DNA from: Polyangia bacterium
GTDB lineage: Bacteria > Myxococcota_A > Polyangia > Nannocystales > Nannocystaceae
Length of the DNA: 64,000 nt
Direction: 5' to 3'
Assembly: GCA_030430565.1 (NCBI GenBank)
Contig: JAUIKS010000026.1
Location: forward strand, 107,362-171,361
The position numbers and the translations under genes were made by a program. Positions 8,807 to 19,232 of this stretch are shown here, in pieces. Positions within the stretch are counted from its first letter, which is position 1, and each line of letters starts with the position of its first letter. The notes under the pieces were generated by a model. That model did not search any database. It saw only the letters and a list, made by a program, of their open reading frames with translations, and was not told the origin of the DNA.

Positions 8807-10600
8807 ATGGATCTCCGTGGTAGGTTCAACCGTTGCGGCTACACATTCTTTCTTCTGTTCGGGCTCTCGCTCGGGCTCGACGCCTGCGCCTCGGATCCAG
8901 CTGGAGACAGCGGCGGCGGGTCTATGAGCGCGACCGATGCCGATTGCAAACCCGGCACTATCTCGTGTCCGTGTTTCGACGGGACCTGTGATGTCGGGCT
9001 CCAGTGCCAAGAAGGCCTGTGTTACGGCGATGACACGACCGCGGGTGGGGAGACGAGCAATAGCGGTGGCAGCGACAGCGACAGCGGGATGAGCGGCACC
9101 GGCGACGGTGACGGCGACGGTGATGGCGACGGTGATGGCGACGGTGATGGCGACGGTGATGGCGACGGTGATGGCGACGGCGACGGTGATGGTGACGGCG
9201 ATGGTGACGGCGACGGCGACGGCGATGGTGACGGTGACGGTGATGGCGACGGCGACGGTGATGGCGACGGCGACGGTGATGGCGACGGCGACGGTGATGG
9301 CGACGGCGACGGACTCTGCGACGAGATCAACAACAACAACCCCGCGTGGGCGTGGGGCGAACGCGTCGTGGTCGAGCCCGTCTATGACGCGGCCGCCCCT
9401 CACGTAGCAATCAGCGAGAACGGCGACGCCCTCGTCTCCTGGGGGCGCAACGTCCAAGTCTACGCCGCGCGCTACGACAGCGAAGACGATACGTGGGGCG
9501 ACGGCGTGCTGTTCTCAGGGCCCGACAACGAGTTTAACACCCAGGTTGCGATGGACGCCGCGGGGAACGGGGTGATCGTATTTCAGCGCTACTTCGGAAT
9601 CTATCCCGACATTATCGCCAGCACCTATCACGGCGAGTCGGACACGTGGAGTGACAACTACCCGATCGAGACGAGCGAGCTAGGCGACGCCGAAGACGCC
9701 GTGCTAGGCGTCGCCGACAACGGGGACGCGGTCGCTATCTGGACGCAGTACGACGGGTCGAAAGACAGCATCCTGTCCAATACCTATAACGCGACCGCGG
9801 ATGAATGGAAGGCCATCATCACGCTGGTCGAGCCCAACGATGTCGGCACGGCCAAGCAGCCGAAGCTCGACGTCAACTCCAACGGCGACGGCGCGGCCGT
9901 CTTCCTGATCAGCGACCACGTGTGGGCGAATCTCTACGACCACGAGAGCGACACCTGGGCCACCGCGCAGCAGATCGAGTTCGCAGAGCACGACGCCTAC
10001 GCGCCGGATATTGCGATCAGCGAGGCGGGCGACGCGATCGCGATCTGGCATCAGCACGACGGGATTCGCACCAATATGTGGAGCGCGCGCTACGACGCGA
10101 TGTCAGCGACCTGGGCCGAACCTCAGCTGCGCGAGGAGAACAACTTCGGCAACGCCCAGGCCGCGAGCATCGAGCTAGCTCGCTGCAGCGGGGACGCGAT
10201 CGCGGTCTGGATGCAGGATGCCGGCTCGGGCCGCTCGGTCTTGTCCGCGTTCTTTGACGCGTCGGAGGACAGCTGGACCGACGCGCTCTTCGTCGAGAAT
10301 CAAAACCCGGTGGGGCTCGTCTGGGACCCCGTCGTCGACATCGCCGGAAACGGCGACGCGATCGCGGCGTGGCGGCAGCAGGATCAAAACTTCAAGTCCA
10401 CGATCTGGCTCAACCACTGGGACGCCGAGAGCAAGGAGTGGGGGACCGAATTTAAACAGATGGTCGATCTCGGGGTGTCGAGCTCGTACGCGCCTCGGCT
10501 CGCCGTGCACGCGGACGGACGCGCGGTGATGGCCTGGGTCCAGAATATTGAGGTCGGCAATAGCAACAGCTCACAGATCTGGGTGGCGCACTACCAGTGA
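8807..10600 (+). CDS. Lipoprotein: Cys module, (GD)n linker, beta-propeller-like domain
   Basis: Predicted protein of 597 residues. The n-region is long and the lipobox is LDAC near residue 27. Residues 45-75 hold a short version of the Cys module of the two preceding genes (TISCPCFDGTCDVGLQC). Residues 99-168 are an almost pure Gly-Asp repeat. The rest has about six repeats of a 60-residue unit with the pattern 'VAISENGDALVSWGRN..VYAARYDSEDDTWGD', typical of beta-propeller-like repeats of myxobacterial lipoproteins. The GD linker probably acts as a flexible, acidic, calcium-binding tether holding the propeller away from the membrane (inference). It shares direction and module with its neighbours and so may belong to the same surface-protein operon. 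Confidence 0.82.
   Translation: MDLRGRFNRCGYTFFLLFGLSLGLDACASDPAGDSGGGSMSATDADCKPGTISCPCFDGTCDVGLQCQEGLCYGDDTTAGGETSNSGGSDSDSGMSGTGDGDGDGDGDGDGDGDGDGDGDGDGDGDGDGDGDGDGDGDGDGDGDGDGDGDGDGDGDGDGDGDGDGDGDGLCDEINNNNPAWAWGERVVVEPVYDAAAPHVAISENGDALVSWGRNVQVYAARYDSEDDTWGDGVLFSGPDNEFNTQVAMDAAGNGVIVFQRYFGIYPDIIASTYHGESDTWSDNYPIETSELGDAEDAVLGVADNGDAVAIWTQYDGSKDSILSNTYNATADEWKAIITLVEPNDVGTAKQPKLDVNSNGDGAAVFLISDHVWANLYDHESDTWATAQQIEFAEHDAYAPDIAISEAGDAIAIWHQHDGIRTNMWSARYDAMSATWAEPQLREENNFGNAQAASIELARCSGDAIAVWMQDAGSGRSVLSAFFDASEDSWTDALFVENQNPVGLVWDPVVDIAGNGDAIAAWRQQDQNFKSTIWLNHWDAESKEWGTEFKQMVDLGVSSSYAPRLAVHADGRAVMAWVQNIEVGNSNSSQIWVAHYQ
9101..9312 (+). repeat. (GGYGAY)n in-frame tandem repeat coding (Gly-Asp)n
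   Basis: About 212 bases of 6-bp units alternating GGC/GGT and GAC/GAT, with 12- and 18-bp higher-order periods in the choice of synonymous codons. It lies entirely within the lipoprotein gene 8807-10600 and codes (GD)n. Unit number should vary by slippage. The opposite strand is also open (Ser-Pro repeats), but this is a by-product. Confidence 0.95.
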
Positions 10601-10666
10601 CGCGAGCGATCCCGCGCGCGGCGGGGCGCTGCAAGAGTCTCGCACGCCGCGTCCGCGAGCGCGCTC

Positions 10667-11338
10667 CTACGGCGTCACGAACTCCTGCTCCGCGAGCATC
10701 CCCCGCAGGCCCTCGTGCGCCGCGTGGGTCGCCGCCCAGGACGAGCGCGCCTTCATCCGCTCGATCCACGCCTGGATGTTGGGGTACGCGCTGAAGTCGA
10801 CGCGGATGTGCTCGCCGGCGGTCACCAGGCAGACGCCGAAGAAGTCCGCGATGGTCACCGACTGACCGCACACGTAGGGGTTGTCGCCGAGCACGTGATC
10901 GTTGAGGACCCTCAGCGCCTCTTTGCAGCGCGGGACGCCCCAGTCGAGGATCGCCTGCTGGGCCGCGCCCTCGCGCTTGTGGTTCGGGAAGATCTGCGGG
11001 TACACGAGGTGGTAGCCGTACTCGCGGTAGAAGCCGGTGTTGAACCAGTCCATGCGCTCGTTGACCCGCGCCCGCGCCTGCAGCTCCGTCGGATACATCC
11101 CCGTGAGCCCGTGCTTGTCGGCGAGGTACTTCAGCATCGCGGAGCTCTCCGTGAGCAGGAAGTCGCCGTCCTCGATCAGCGGCACGAGCTTGTTGGGGTT
11201 CTTCGCCGCGAAGGCCTCCGAGTGGTGCTCGCCCTTCAGGATGTCGACGACCTCGAGCTCGACCTCCAGCGCTTGGTCCGCGATGAAGAGCGCGAGCGGG
11301 CGGGACGTGATGGACACTGGGTGGTAGTAGAGCTTCAT
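10667..11338 (-). CDS. Glutathione S-transferase family protein
   Basis: Predicted protein of 223 residues, a normal GST length. The ATG at 11338 has GAGAGGAAG upstream, so the longer frame to 11449 is not used. The N-terminal thioredoxin-like domain starts MKLYYHPVSITSRPLALFIA, and the glutathione-binding region is KNPNKLVPLIEDGDFLLTES ('PxLxD...LxES', with the cis-Pro at VPLI). The helical C-terminal domain contains the conserved N-capping box SVTIADFFGVCL. A cytosolic thiol-conjugation or peroxidase role is likely. The substrate is unknown. It lies just downstream of the xdh region but 184 bases apart from it. Confidence 0.88.
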   Translation of the reverse strand: MKLYYHPVSITSRPLALFIADQALEVELEVVDILKGEHHSEAFAAKNPNKLVPLIEDGDFLLTESSAMLKYLADKHGLTGMYPTELQARARVNERMDWFNTGFYREYGYHLVYPQIFPNHKREGAAQQAILDWGVPRCKEALRVLNDHVLGDNPYVCGQSVTIADFFGVCLVTAGEHIRVDFSAYPNIQAWIERMKARSSWAATHAAHEGLRGMLAEQEFVTP

Positions 11339-11522
11339 CGACGATCTTCCTCTCGCGGGTCGCCACGACAACGCCGACGAGCTCGTCGACCCCACGCGAC
11401 CCTGCCAGCCAGCGCCGATGGTCTCACACGCTGATCGCCTCGGCAGCACGCGATACCGCGCGACTCGGTGACATGCTGCTTTGGTCAGGTCGAAGCCGCG
11501 CGCCGGCGCGCGCGCGGCGAGC

Positions 11523-13873
<2,351 letters not shown>

Positions 13874-13877
<4 letters not shown>

Positions 13878-15433
13878 GAGCGCACCTCCTTCGTCGCGGT
13901 CTGGGGCGAGAGCCCGCGCGGCAAAATTGTACCGGAGGGTCGATCGGGCAGGTCGGGCACCGGCTCCACAGCTGTATCGAGAAACAGCCCGCGGACCAGG
14001 TTCGCGGCGACCGTGCTCCGGTACCAGCCCGAGCCGCGGTGATCGCTGAGCGGCGTGAAGTCCTCGGCGACCCGCGCTGCTGCGGCCTCGCAGCTCGCCT
14101 CAGACCACGGGCTGCCGACGAGCGCGGCCTCGACCGCGGGCGCCCGCGAGGGCGTCGCCGCCATCCCGCCGAAGCCGACGCGCGCCGACGTCACGGTCTC
14201 GACGCCCGCTCGCGTCGCGGTCTCGATCACCGCCGCCATCGCGACCGCGCTGATGTCGAGCTCGCGCCGCTTCGAGACCTTGTAGGAGACCGCGCGCGCC
14301 CCCGCCGGCAGCGCGGGCAGCTCGACGCGCGCCAGGAGCTCGCCGGGCTGCAGCGCCGTGGTCCGGTAGCCGACGAAGAACTCGTCCATCGGGATCGCGC
14401 GCTCGCCCGCCTCGCCCCGCGCGATCGCGGTGGCGCCCAGGGCTAAGAGCGCCGGCGCGAGGTCGCCGATCGGCGAGGCGTTGCACAGGTTGCCGCCGAC
14501 CGTCGCGCTGTTCTTGATCTGCCGCGCGCCGAAGAACCGCAGCATCCGCGAGAGCGGCGGCAGGCGCCCCTCCGTCGCGTCCTCGAGATCGGCGAGGCGC
14601 ACGCTCGCGCCGATCCGCCAGACCCCGCCTGGGTCGCCCCTCGCGGGCACCGCGAGCTCGCGCAGCGCCGGGATGTTGGCGAGCGAGATCAACACGGGGA
14701 AGCGCGCGCGCTTCTTGGTCACGTCGAGCCCGAGGTCCGTGGCCCCGCCGATGAAGCGATGCCCCGGCTGCGCGCGCATGACTTCGAACAGCTCTTCGAA
14801 GCTCGTGGGGCTGAAGAAGCGCTGCTCACCGCGCTCGTAGCGGAGCCCAGCCGGCGGCGCGCTCGCGTCCGTGTCCGCGAGCACGCGGGCGAAGCGATCG
14901 TCAGGACACATGCCGGCGACCGCCGCGGTCGCCTCGCGGATCGGGCGATAACCTGTGCAGCGACAAAGGTTGCCGCAGAGCTGATCGTCGAGCTTCCAGG
15001 GCGCGTCGAGGTCGCGGCGGTAGCACGCCTCGAACATCGCCATCACGACGCCCGGCGTGCAGTAGCCGCACTGGGATCCCAGCGCGCTGACCAGCTGCTC
15101 CTGCACCGGGTGGTAGGCGCCGCCCCGCTCGCGCAGCGCCTCGACCGTGTACACGCGCATCCCGTGGAGCAGCGGCAGCAGCATCAGGCAGCTGTTGATC
15201 GCCCGGTACCGCGGTCCACCGGGCGCGCGCGGGTCGACCACGACGACCGTGCAGGCGCCGCAGTCCCCCTCGGCGCAGCCCTCTTTGGTCCCGAGCTGCC
15301 GCCTGTGCAGGCGCAGGTACTCGAGCAGGGTCGTGGTCGGCGCGAGGCCCTCGATCTCGAGGGCCTCGTCGTTGAGGTGCAGGCGTATTCGGGTCTCTCT
15401 CCGCGCTTCGCTGCCGTTGCCAGACATGATCAT
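13874..15433 (-). CDS. xdhA: Xanthine dehydrogenase, FeS/FAD subunit
   Basis: Predicted protein of 519 residues. Domain order: plant-type [2Fe-2S] (residues 12-95, GCAEGDCGACTVVVVDP), alpha-helical [2Fe-2S] (residues 105-175, QCGYCTPGVVMAMFEA and CGNLCRCTGYRPI), FAD domain (from about 215, FIGGATDLGLDVTKK and ATVGGNLCNASPIGDLAPAL), and a C-terminal CO-dehydrogenase-flavoprotein-like domain. This is the XdhA arrangement, passing electrons from the Mo site through two clusters to FAD and NAD+. AGGG lies upstream of the ATG at 15433; an in-frame ATG at 15427 is an alternative. It is divergent from the carbamoylase gene, with only 58 bases between the starts. Confidence 0.93.
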
Positions 15434-15491
15434 TGAACCCTACCACCCCGCGCCCGGCTCGCGTATCCTCCCGCGGACAAATCGACCCCCG

Positions 15492-16748
15492 ATGCAGACC
15501 CCATCGTCTCCCGACGCGCTCCCTGGCCTTCGCATCAACCGTGCCCGCCTGCTCGCGCGGCTCGACGCCCTCGGGCGCGTCGGCGCCCTGCCCGGCGGCG
15601 GCGTCTCCCGGCTCGCGCTCACCGACGAAGATCGGCGCGGCCGCGGCCTCGTGATCCAGTGGATGCGCGAGCTCGGACTGCGGGTCACGATCGACGCGAT
15701 CGGCAACGTCGTCGGCCTGCGCCCAGGCGCCGAGCCGCTCGCGCCGGTCATGACCGGATCGCACATCGACACCGTGCGCGCGGCCGGCATCTTCGACGGC
15801 AACCTCGGCGTGCTCGCCGGTCTCGAGGTCGTCGAGACGCTGAACGAAGCCCGCGTCGCCACGCGTCGGCCGCTCGCGGTCGCCTTCTTCACCAACGAGG
15901 AGGGCGCCCGGTTCCCGCCGGACATGATGGGCAGCCTGGTCTACGTCGGCGGCATGCCGCTCGCGCAGGCCCTGGCGACCAAGGGCATCGACGGCCTCAC
16001 CGTCGGCGAGTGCCTCAAGCGCGGCGCCCTCGCCGGATCCGCGCCCTGCGGCGACCCCGAGGTCCACGCCTTCGTCGAGCTGCACATTGAGCAAGGTCCA
16101 AAGCTCGAGCGCGAGGGCCTGACGATCGGCGCCGTCGACGGCGTTCAGGGCATCTCGTGGACCGAGTACACGCTCACCGGCAGCCCCAACCACGCCGGGA
16201 CCACGCCGATGAGCCTGCGCCGCGACGCCGGCTATGTCGTCGCGAACGTGACCTGCTACGTCCGCGAGCTCGCGCGCGAGCTCGGCGGCGCCCAGGTCGC
16301 GACGGTCGGCGCGATCAACCTCAAGCCCAACCTCGTCAACGTCGTCCCCGGCGCGGCCGTGTTCACCGTCGACCTGCGCAACACCGACGAGCAGCGCCTG
16401 CAGGAGGCCGAGCGCCTCGTCGACGCGCGCGTGCGCGCGGTCGCGGCGGCCGAGGACGTGACCGTCGCGCGACGCACCCTCTCCCGCTTCGCGCCCGTCC
16501 GCTTCGACCCCGCGATCGTCGCCCGCGTGGAGCGAGCGGCGCGCGAGCTCGGGCACCCGTGCACGCGGATGCCGAGCGGCGCGGGTCATGACGCGCAGAT
16601 GCTGGCGCGCGTGTGCCCGGCCGGCATGATCTTCGTGCCGAGCGAGGGCGGGATCAGCCACAACATTCGCGAGCGCACCGCGCCCGCCGATCTGGAGGCC
16701 GGCGCCAACGTGCTCCTGCGCGTGCTCGTCGAGCTCGCGAGCGGCTGA
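15492..16748 (+). CDS. M20-family N-carbamoyl-L-amino-acid hydrolase / allantoate amidohydrolase-like
   Basis: Predicted protein of 418 residues; the family is 400-430. Metal-binding and catalytic residues of the hydantoinase/carbamoylase branch of M20 are visible: GSHIDTVRAAGIFDGNLGVL (His and bridging Asp), FFTNEEGARF (Glu-Glu), VELHIEQGPKLE (His), and SGAGHDAQMLARV (His). The dimerisation insert begins about GSPNHAGTTPM, with the conserved Arg/Asn/His substrate residues. Such enzymes remove a carbamoyl group (giving CO2 and ammonia) from N-carbamoyl-L-amino acids, ureidopropionate or allantoate. Its place between XDH and a D-carbamoylase suggests a purine or hydantoin substrate. The start at 15492 is chosen because it begins the homology; upstream frame 15147-15491 is antisense to xdhA. 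Confidence 0.87.
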   Translation: MQTPSSPDALPGLRINRARLLARLDALGRVGALPGGGVSRLALTDEDRRGRGLVIQWMRELGLRVTIDAIGNVVGLRPGAEPLAPVMTGSHIDTVRAAGIFDGNLGVLAGLEVVETLNEARVATRRPLAVAFFTNEEGARFPPDMMGSLVYVGGMPLAQALATKGIDGLTVGECLKRGALAGSAPCGDPEVHAFVELHIEQGPKLEREGLTIGAVDGVQGISWTEYTLTGSPNHAGTTPMSLRRDAGYVVANVTCYVRELARELGGAQVATVGAINLKPNLVNVVPGAAVFTVDLRNTDEQRLQEAERLVDARVRAVAAAEDVTVARRTLSRFAPVRFDPAIVARVERAARELGHPCTRMPSGAGHDAQMLARVCPAGMIFVPSEGGISHNIRERTAPADLEAGANVLLRVLVELASG

Positions 16749-16819
16749 ACCACGACGAGGGGGGCGACTTCACCTTCGCGCTGCTCGACGGCGACGTCCG
16801 CTGCTGGGGTCGCGCGTGA
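16745..16819 (+). pseudogene. RCC1-repeat-like fragment
   Basis: Just after the carbamoylase stop, one frame reads GDFTFALLDGDVRCWGRA and then stops. This closely resembles the 'CALLDDGTVRCWG.N' unit of RCC1-like repeats common in myxobacterial lipoproteins, here without the flanking repeats. It is most simply a leftover of a deleted RCC1-repeat gene. The match is short, so chance is possible. Confidence 0.3.
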
Positions 16820-16929
16820 GGGGGACTGAACGCGACCGCCCAGGCGCGAGCGCGCCCGCCGCTCGTCTCGTCCTTGGAGATACTCAGCGCGCTGGGGAAT
16901 ACTCAAGGGCCCTCCTGAGATCAAACGCT

Positions 16930-17868
16930 ATGCCTCGAGTCGTCACCGTCGCCGCCGCCCAGCTCGGACCGATCCAACGCGCGGACACCCGCGCCCAGGT
17001 CGTCGAGCGCCTGATCAGCCACCTGCGCACCGCCGCCGCGATGGGCTGCGATCTCGTCGTGTTCCCCGAGCTGGCCCTTACGACATTTTTCCCGCGCTGG
17101 TACTTCGAGGACGAGGCCGAGCTCGACCGCTTCTACGAGGCCGAGATGCCGGGCCCCGCGACGCGCCCGCTGTTCGACGAGGCCAAGCGCCTGGGGCTCG
17201 CGTTCCACCTCGGCTACGCCGAGCTCGCGCGCGACGACGCGGGTCGGGCGCGCCGCTACAACACCGCGATCCTCGTGGACAAGTCCGGCCAGATCGCGCT
17301 GCGCTACCACAAGGTCCACCTGCCCGGGCACCGCGAGCACGAGCCGTGGCGAAAATTCCAGCACCTCGAGAAGCGGTACTTTGAGCCAGGTGACGGCTTC
17401 CCGGTCGCGCGCGCGCTGGGCGGGATCTTCGGCGCCGCGATCTGCAACGACCGGCGCTGGTCCGAGACCTACCGCGTGCTCGGCCTACAGGGCGTCGAGA
17501 TGGTCCTGATCGGCTACAACACCCCGATCCACAACCCGCCGGCGCCCGAGCACGACGTGCTCTCGGGCTTCCACAACCACCTCGTCATGCAGGCCGGCGC
17601 CTACCAAAACGGCACCTGGGTCGTCGGCGTCGCCAAGGCCGGCGTCGAGGAGGGCTGCGAGCTGCTCGGCCAGAGCTGCGTTATCGCGCCCTCCGGCGAG
17701 ATCGTGGCGCGCTGCGCCACCCAGGGGGACGAGCTCGCGGTCGCGCGCTGCGACCTCGACGCCTGCGCGTCGTACAAGCGCACGCTCTTCAACTTCGCGG
17801 TCCACCGCCAGCCCCACGCCTACGGCATGATCGTCGAGCGCAAGGGCGCCGAGCCGCCGCCGGAGTGA
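16930..17868 (+). CDS. N-carbamoyl-D-amino-acid hydrolase-like (nitrilase superfamily)
   Basis: Predicted protein of 312 residues; Agrobacterium D-carbamoylase is about 304. The Glu-Lys-Cys triad is in place: E47 in VVFPELALTTFFPRWYF, K128 in ALRYHKVHLPGHREHEP, and C172 in GAAICNDRRWSETYRVLGLQ. These flanks are characteristic of D-carbamoylases rather than of other nitrilase branches. The reaction is hydrolysis of an N-carbamoyl-D-amino acid to the free acid, CO2 and ammonia. The ATG at 16930 starts the family homology; the frame extends to 16816 without reason to use it. It lies 181 bases after the M20 carbamoylase in the same direction. A ureidopropionate-like substrate from base degradation is an alternative. 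Confidence 0.88.
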   Translation: MPRVVTVAAAQLGPIQRADTRAQVVERLISHLRTAAAMGCDLVVFPELALTTFFPRWYFEDEAELDRFYEAEMPGPATRPLFDEAKRLGLAFHLGYAELARDDAGRARRYNTAILVDKSGQIALRYHKVHLPGHREHEPWRKFQHLEKRYFEPGDGFPVARALGGIFGAAICNDRRWSETYRVLGLQGVEMVLIGYNTPIHNPPAPEHDVLSGFHNHLVMQAGAYQNGTWVVGVAKAGVEEGCELLGQSCVIAPSGEIVARCATQGDELAVARCDLDACASYKRTLFNFAVHRQPHAYGMIVERKGAEPPPE

Positions 17869-17904
17869 GCGCCTCCGCGCCCCGTCGCCGCGTATCCTCG
17901 CTGC

Positions 17905-18381
17905 GTGCGCTACCAGATCAAAGAACGCGGCTGGACCCTGGGTGACACCTACGCGATCCGCGACGCCGCCGGCGCGGTCGCCTTGCAGGTCCACGGCAAG
18001 GTGTTCTCGTGGGGGGACGACCTGACGCTCACCGACGCGACGGGCCGCGAGGTCGCGCGCATCAAGCAGCGGCTGATGACGCTGATGCCGACCTACGAGA
18101 TCCACAAGGGCGGCCAGCTGTTCGCCGAGCTGCGCCGCGAATTCTCGTGGTTCGAAAAGACCTTCACGCTCGACGTGCCCGGCCCCAACGACTACACGGT
18201 CAAGGGCAGCTTCTGGCAGCACGAGTACACCTTCACCCGCGGGGGGCGGGTCGTCGCCACGGTCGCCAAGCGCTACTTCCAGTGGCGCGACACCTACGGC
18301 GTCGACATCGCCGCGGGCGAGGACGCGGTGTCGATCCTCGCCACCGTGATCGTCATCGATCTGATGGCGGAGAAGAAGTAG
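17905..18381 (+). CDS. LURP-one-related (phospholipid-scramblase-like fold) protein
   Basis: Predicted protein of 158 residues with a GTG start at 17905. It is built of regular beta-strands with repeated 'D..G..VA.I.Q....M.TYEI' elements: YAIRDAAGAVALQVHGKVFS, then GREVARIKQRLMTLMPTYEI, then FTFTRGG-type turns with WFEKTFTLDVPG and GRVVATVAKRYF. This is the LURP-one/Tubby-C-like 12-stranded barrel pattern. Bacterial members have no established biochemical role. It starts 36 bases after the D-carbamoylase stop, so it may be cotranscribed, but a functional link is unproven. It is convergent with the next gene, 10 bases away. Confidence 0.75.
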   Translation: MRYQIKERGWTLGDTYAIRDAAGAVALQVHGKVFSWGDDLTLTDATGREVARIKQRLMTLMPTYEIHKGGQLFAELRREFSWFEKTFTLDVPGPNDYTVKGSFWQHEYTFTRGGRVVATVAKRYFQWRDTYGVDIAAGEDAVSILATVIVIDLMAEKK

Positions 18382-18391
18382 GCGTAGCGCC

Positions 18392-18658
18392 TCAGCGCCC
18401 GTCCTCGCCGGCGAGCCGCGCCTTCGCCTTGATCGGCCCCCAGTAGAAGTACCCGTAGATCAACGTCTGCGTGAGGTGCCGCGCCATCGAGCCGCCGACG
18501 CGGCGAAACAGCGCCAGGTTCATGACGAACTCGACCACGTGGGCGATCAGCACGAACCACAGCACCACGCGACCGACGGTGGCGATCCACCCGCTGCCGA
18601 GGAGGATCGCGAGCGCGCACCCGATCCAGATGATCCAGATGGCTTGCCGACTGTTCAT
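18392..18658 (-). CDS. Small integral membrane protein, DUF1145-like
   Basis: Predicted protein of 88 residues from the ATG at 18658; upstream ATGs at 18670 and 18721 are possible but lack ribosome-binding sites. It has two or three hydrophobic segments (QAIWIIWIGCALAILLG, VGRVVLWFVLIAHVVEFVMN) and a C-terminal TLIYGYFYWGP. The order 'hydrophobic helix - HVVEF - FRR - L..T...G...W' resembles the DUF1145 family of small inner-membrane proteins. No function is known. Confidence 0.6.
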   Translation of the reverse strand: MNSRQAIWIIWIGCALAILLGSGWIATVGRVVLWFVLIAHVVEFVMNLALFRRVGGSMARHLTQTLIYGYFYWGPIKAKARLAGEDGR

Positions 18659-18718
18659 GCGGGGCACCATCGCACGCGCGCCGCGGGCCGGTCCATTCGC
18701 GCCTCGCCGCGCCACGAG

Positions 18719-18760
18719 CACGAGACCCCGCGTGCGAGGGACTGCGCGCGGGGTCTCGTG
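18719..18760. repeat. Perfect 14-bp inverted repeat (strong hairpin)
   Basis: Arms CACGAGACCCCGCG (18719-18732) and its exact complement (18747-18760) flank a 14-base loop. There is no T-run directly after either arm, so it is not a classical intrinsic terminator. It lies about 60 bases upstream of the small membrane-protein start. It could be a protein-binding site, a transcript-stabilising stem or an RNA structure. Confidence 0.75.
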
Positions 18761-19068
18761 GGTGGATTGGAGTGCTACTCGAACAGTTCGGTGTCGGGCT
18801 CGCTTTCGTGGCGTCGGGTGATTGGGAGAGGTGGCGCGCCGTCAGTGCCAGGACGGCGCGAGCACCCGGTGGAGTGTCGGTGATCGCGAATAATGGCGAT
18901 CGAGGGCGGGTGGTGGAGACAAGCTCCTGGCGGAATTGGAGGGTCCCGCGCGGGAGCGTGGAGAGTGGAGACGAAGCGTCGGCTGCCCGCCCTCGCGGCG
19001 GCGCGTCGCGCCCAGCCGGCTTCATGCAGGGAGTGACTGACGGCCGCGTTTTGATCACCCGCTCGGCG

Positions 19069-19095
19069 ATTTTTTTTGATTTTTTTTTGATTTTT
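19069..19095. promoter_or_regulatory. Phased T/A-tracts, probable intrinsically curved DNA
   Basis: The plus strand reads GA, T8, GA, T9, GA, T5, C: three tracts repeating every 10-11 bases, close to one helical turn. Phased A/T tracts bend DNA and often act as upstream promoter elements or binding sites for nucleoid proteins. The tract lies about 140-165 bases upstream of the PLP-enzyme start at 19233 and is very unusual at this GC content. On the plus strand it could also be the U-tract of a terminator, but the preceding stem is weak. Confidence 0.55.
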
Positions 19096-19232
19096 CTTCG
19101 GTCGCTCGCGAGCCGCCGCGCGACCATCCACAAACGAGGAACCTTCTCGTCACAAAACCGCGCAATCCCGCGATCGTTGGTGTAGAAACGAAGATCCGGC
19201 CGCGCAGATCGTGCCGTCACCCCGCTTCGCCC

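Larger units (their letters stand above)
18659..19232. other. 574-base divergent intergenic region with hairpin and phased T/A tracts
   Basis: No gene is convincing here. It holds a perfect 14-bp-arm hairpin (18719-18760) and a run of three T-tracts (19069-19095), both listed separately. It should contain the promoters of the small membrane protein (leftward) and of the PLP enzyme (rightward). Codon-like structure is absent in the open frames. Confidence 0.6.

Noticed and set aside
9022..9339. Minus-strand frame coding a Ser-Pro repeat opposite the (GD)n array
   Set aside because: It is the unavoidable reverse reading of GGYGAY repeats; no start signal and no domain outside the repeat.
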